From: Nectonema munidae
Lineage: Eukaryota; Nematomorpha; Nectonematoida; Nectonematidae
Direction: 5' to 3'
DNA: 64,000 nucleotides
Assembly (NCBI GenBank): GCA_030549495.1
Contig: JAUIRK010000536.1
Span: 620,001 to 684,000, forward strand
The position numbers and the translations under genes were made by a program. A model generated the notes under the pieces. The model was not told the DNA's origin and did not search any database. It saw nothing but the letters and a program-made list of their open reading frames with translations. Positions 62,029-64,000 of this stretch are shown one piece after another (the first letter of the stretch is position 1; every line of letters begins with the position of its first letter).

Positions 62029-62228
62029 TGACTACAAAATGTAGTTATCCAATTTTAATAAATTAATAACTTTTTTAAAAATCAAGGTAAAAACTTCATA
62101 ATTAAGAGTACAATTTCTTTACATAATGAGCTAAAACATAAGCAAAATACAAATTTTGATACCGATGATAAAAATTTATATTTTAAGTTTTTTTATCTCT
62201 ATTGAAACTGACTACATTTTGTAGTCAA
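62029..62228. mobile_element. 200-base element with palindromic terminal repeats
   Basis: The left end TGACTACAAAATGTAGTTA and the right end TGACTACATTTTGTAGTCA are inverted copies (one mismatch). Each is also nearly a palindrome by itself (TGACTACA / TGTAGTCA). The 160 bases between are AT-rich and non-coding. No clear target duplication was found. Confidence 0.6.
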
Positions 62229-62479
62229 ACACTTTCTTTGAGATTTGCTATTTTGCTTTTGTAATACATAGAACAGCTGTTATTTAAAGCTTGATATAAT
62301 GAAAGAGAATAAATATACATTTTACTTCCACCTGTCACACGATTATATGGGTCATCTATCATGCTTTGTCTTATCTGTTTCCATTTCTTTCTTTCTTTTC
62401 GGCTTCTCATATCTCTTACAGTATGAACAAAAGAAAGACTTTTATCGAAGCGTGCAGCAAGTAAGTTGTGCGACGACGA

Positions 62480-63300
62480 TTTAGATGTGGATCACTCTGC
62501 AGGATTTCCGAATATTCCAAGTGAAGACGAATATATCGAAGAAAATTCGAGGTCACCAATGTAGTTTTCGAAGAGGAATCAGAAGATTTCACTTTTTTTT
62601 CTGAAAAAGAGAGTACCGAAGATTTATTTTCTGAAGAGAAAAACAATGTATATGGAGTAAAGTAGGAAAGTAAATTGGGAGAAAATTTGGTGCGCTTGAG
62701 ACGAAACATTGTTACAGAAAAAGGAAGAACGCTGTCAAAAAGTATGGATGAAAAAGAGCTGTTTGGTTTGAACTTCCCTGAAGAAATTGCAAGACATATC
62801 CTAGAATGCACAAATCGAAAACTTCTTTTGATAAGGACTTCAAATCTGTCAAAGTTTGCTTCTAAATTGTTTTCAAATTTCTGAACAATTAGAAGCTTCA
62901 TTTGGTTTTCTCATTCGAGCAGGTGCTGATGATGACAATTTTTGTGATTTGAATGACTTTTACAAAGAAAAAATAAAGAAGCCTTTTTATAGATCTTGCA
63001 TGGATTTTTCCCCCATGAAACTTCTTCTCAGATGCTTGAGATTTGATAACGTTCTCATAAGAAAGCAAAGAAAAGAAAAAGATAAATTTGTAGCAATTAG
63101 AGAAATATGGGACTTTTTTTACAGGCTCAAAGGCGTCACTATATTGCAGATAAATTTTTTGCTAAAGACTAATGCCCGGCAAAACATATATGCCTTCCAC
63201 GCCTACAAAGTATGGATTGAAGATATTCTGGATTTGTAAAGCAAACTCAAGTTATGCTCTCAATGAAATAATTTACTTGGGAAAGGAAAACAACGTGGGG
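62480..63300 (+). mobile_element. piggyBac transposase remnant, N-terminal half
   Basis: An acidic lead (DLDVDHSAGFPNIPSEDEYI near 62480) is followed by the start of the DDE domain at 62856-63239. There, FGFLIRAGADDDNFCDLND and PMKLLLRCLRFDNVLIRKQR match the family (usual pattern: LLLLRCLRFDD, with IRDIFD after it; here IREIWDFF). At 63172-63290, in another frame, GKTYMPSTPTKYGLKIFW and SSYALNEIIYLGK match the PAKYGIK and YVLNGQIYTGK segments. Frames change at least twice and the second half of the catalytic domain is missing. No terminal repeats were found. This is the only piggyBac protein trace in the window. Confidence 0.85.
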
Positions 63301-63330
63301 TCATACATATACGACGTCCCCCAAAAAAAT

Positions 63331-63412
63331 TTAAAATTTTGCCCCCCTCCCCCCTTGTCTAAGTGCATCTAAAAATCTATACCCCCCCCCCCCCCCCCCC
63401 CAAAGTGAGACG
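63331..63412. repeat. C-rich stretch with a 20-base C homopolymer
   Basis: TTTTGCCCCCCTCCCCCCTT and a run of about 20 C near 63381-63400. It resembles the C-rich transposon ends, without the CAGGG tip. Confidence 0.6.
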
Positions 63413-64000
63413 TCATTTTTAGCTAGCCCCCTCCTTTTACCCCTCGGTATTAATGGAACTCACTTTTTACTTATTTCATTTAGGTATGAAATAAATGAAT
63501 TTTAATGATATATTAATTATTTTTATTCAATATTTAAACATTGTCTTCTTCAGCTTCTATAAAAGCGCTATTCAACAGTAAATCAAAAATGTTAAAGATT
63601 GGGCATTCATCTTATAGATAAAGTTATATATACTAATTTTAAACATATAACTTATTATTACTGAATTACAATTATTGTTAATTTTTAAATTTTTTTACGA
63701 ACGGATATTTTTTTTATTTTATTATGCAACACAAATGATTTTCGTATTTATTATTTTAATAGAGATAAAAAAAATTATTTAAAAATCGCATCAAGCACAG
63801 GAATGACAGCTATAACTTAAAAACTATTAGAAAAAAAAACAAAACTTATTGCTAAATGAAAATATAATTTTCACAAACGCTAAATTTTACTTTGTTCACT
63901 GATTTAAAAATAACAATACTGCATCTTTCAATTCCTAAACATCAATTATTCTACGTAAAAACATCGTAAAAAGACAGCGTCCTGGTGATCGATGATGGGA
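63413..64000. other. AT-rich sequence to the window end, nothing recognised
   Basis: No open frame of note and no repeat match within the window. Confidence 0.4.

Overview
The window is nuclear DNA of an animal. It is very AT-rich between genes, has GT-AG introns, and carries four recognisable conserved genes among many decayed DNA transposons. Nothing fixes the species. The transposon mix (Tigger/pogo, FLYWCH-MULE, GTF2IRD2/ZBED5-like hAT, piggyBac) and the proteins fit an AT-rich invertebrate, possibly an arthropod or another parasite-like lineage with a repeat-rich genome; that is inference. I saw no reverse transcriptase, LTR element, virus-like element, CRISPR or bacterial gene.

Layout. 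1-3998: an inverted-repeat element and an old Tigger element, probably inside or beyond the last visible intron of a Fizzy-related gene. 3999-13475 (minus): six exons plus one split exon set of the APC/C activator FZR1/Cdh1, with a MULE and small TTAA-flanked elements in its introns; both ends of the gene are missing or unseen. 13476-19846: AT-rich DNA with a hAT fragment and a Tigger terminus. 19896-33360 (minus): a complete 14-exon cytosolic leucine aminopeptidase (peptidase M17, LAP3), whose long introns hold a recent 616-base tandem duplication, several TTAA elements and a hAT/Tigger nest. 33480-44090: three further hAT and Tigger remnants, a roughly 147-base tandem array and a cluster of C-rich element ends. 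45095-54886 (plus): two long genes without introns in their coding regions, an SLC38A10-like amino acid transporter and the helicase ASCC3. 55-64 kb: small elements, a tRNA-derived repeat, two tandem duplications and a decayed piggyBac transposase.

The four host genes are unrelated housekeeping functions (cell-cycle ubiquitin ligase control, peptide turnover, amino acid transport, ribosome rescue/alkylation repair) and give no sign of working as a cluster. The clearest little-described items are a family of about ten TTAA-flanked miniature elements sitting mostly in introns, one of them inserted into another, and the contrast between intron-rich and intronless genes side by side. I found no convincing new multi-gene system.
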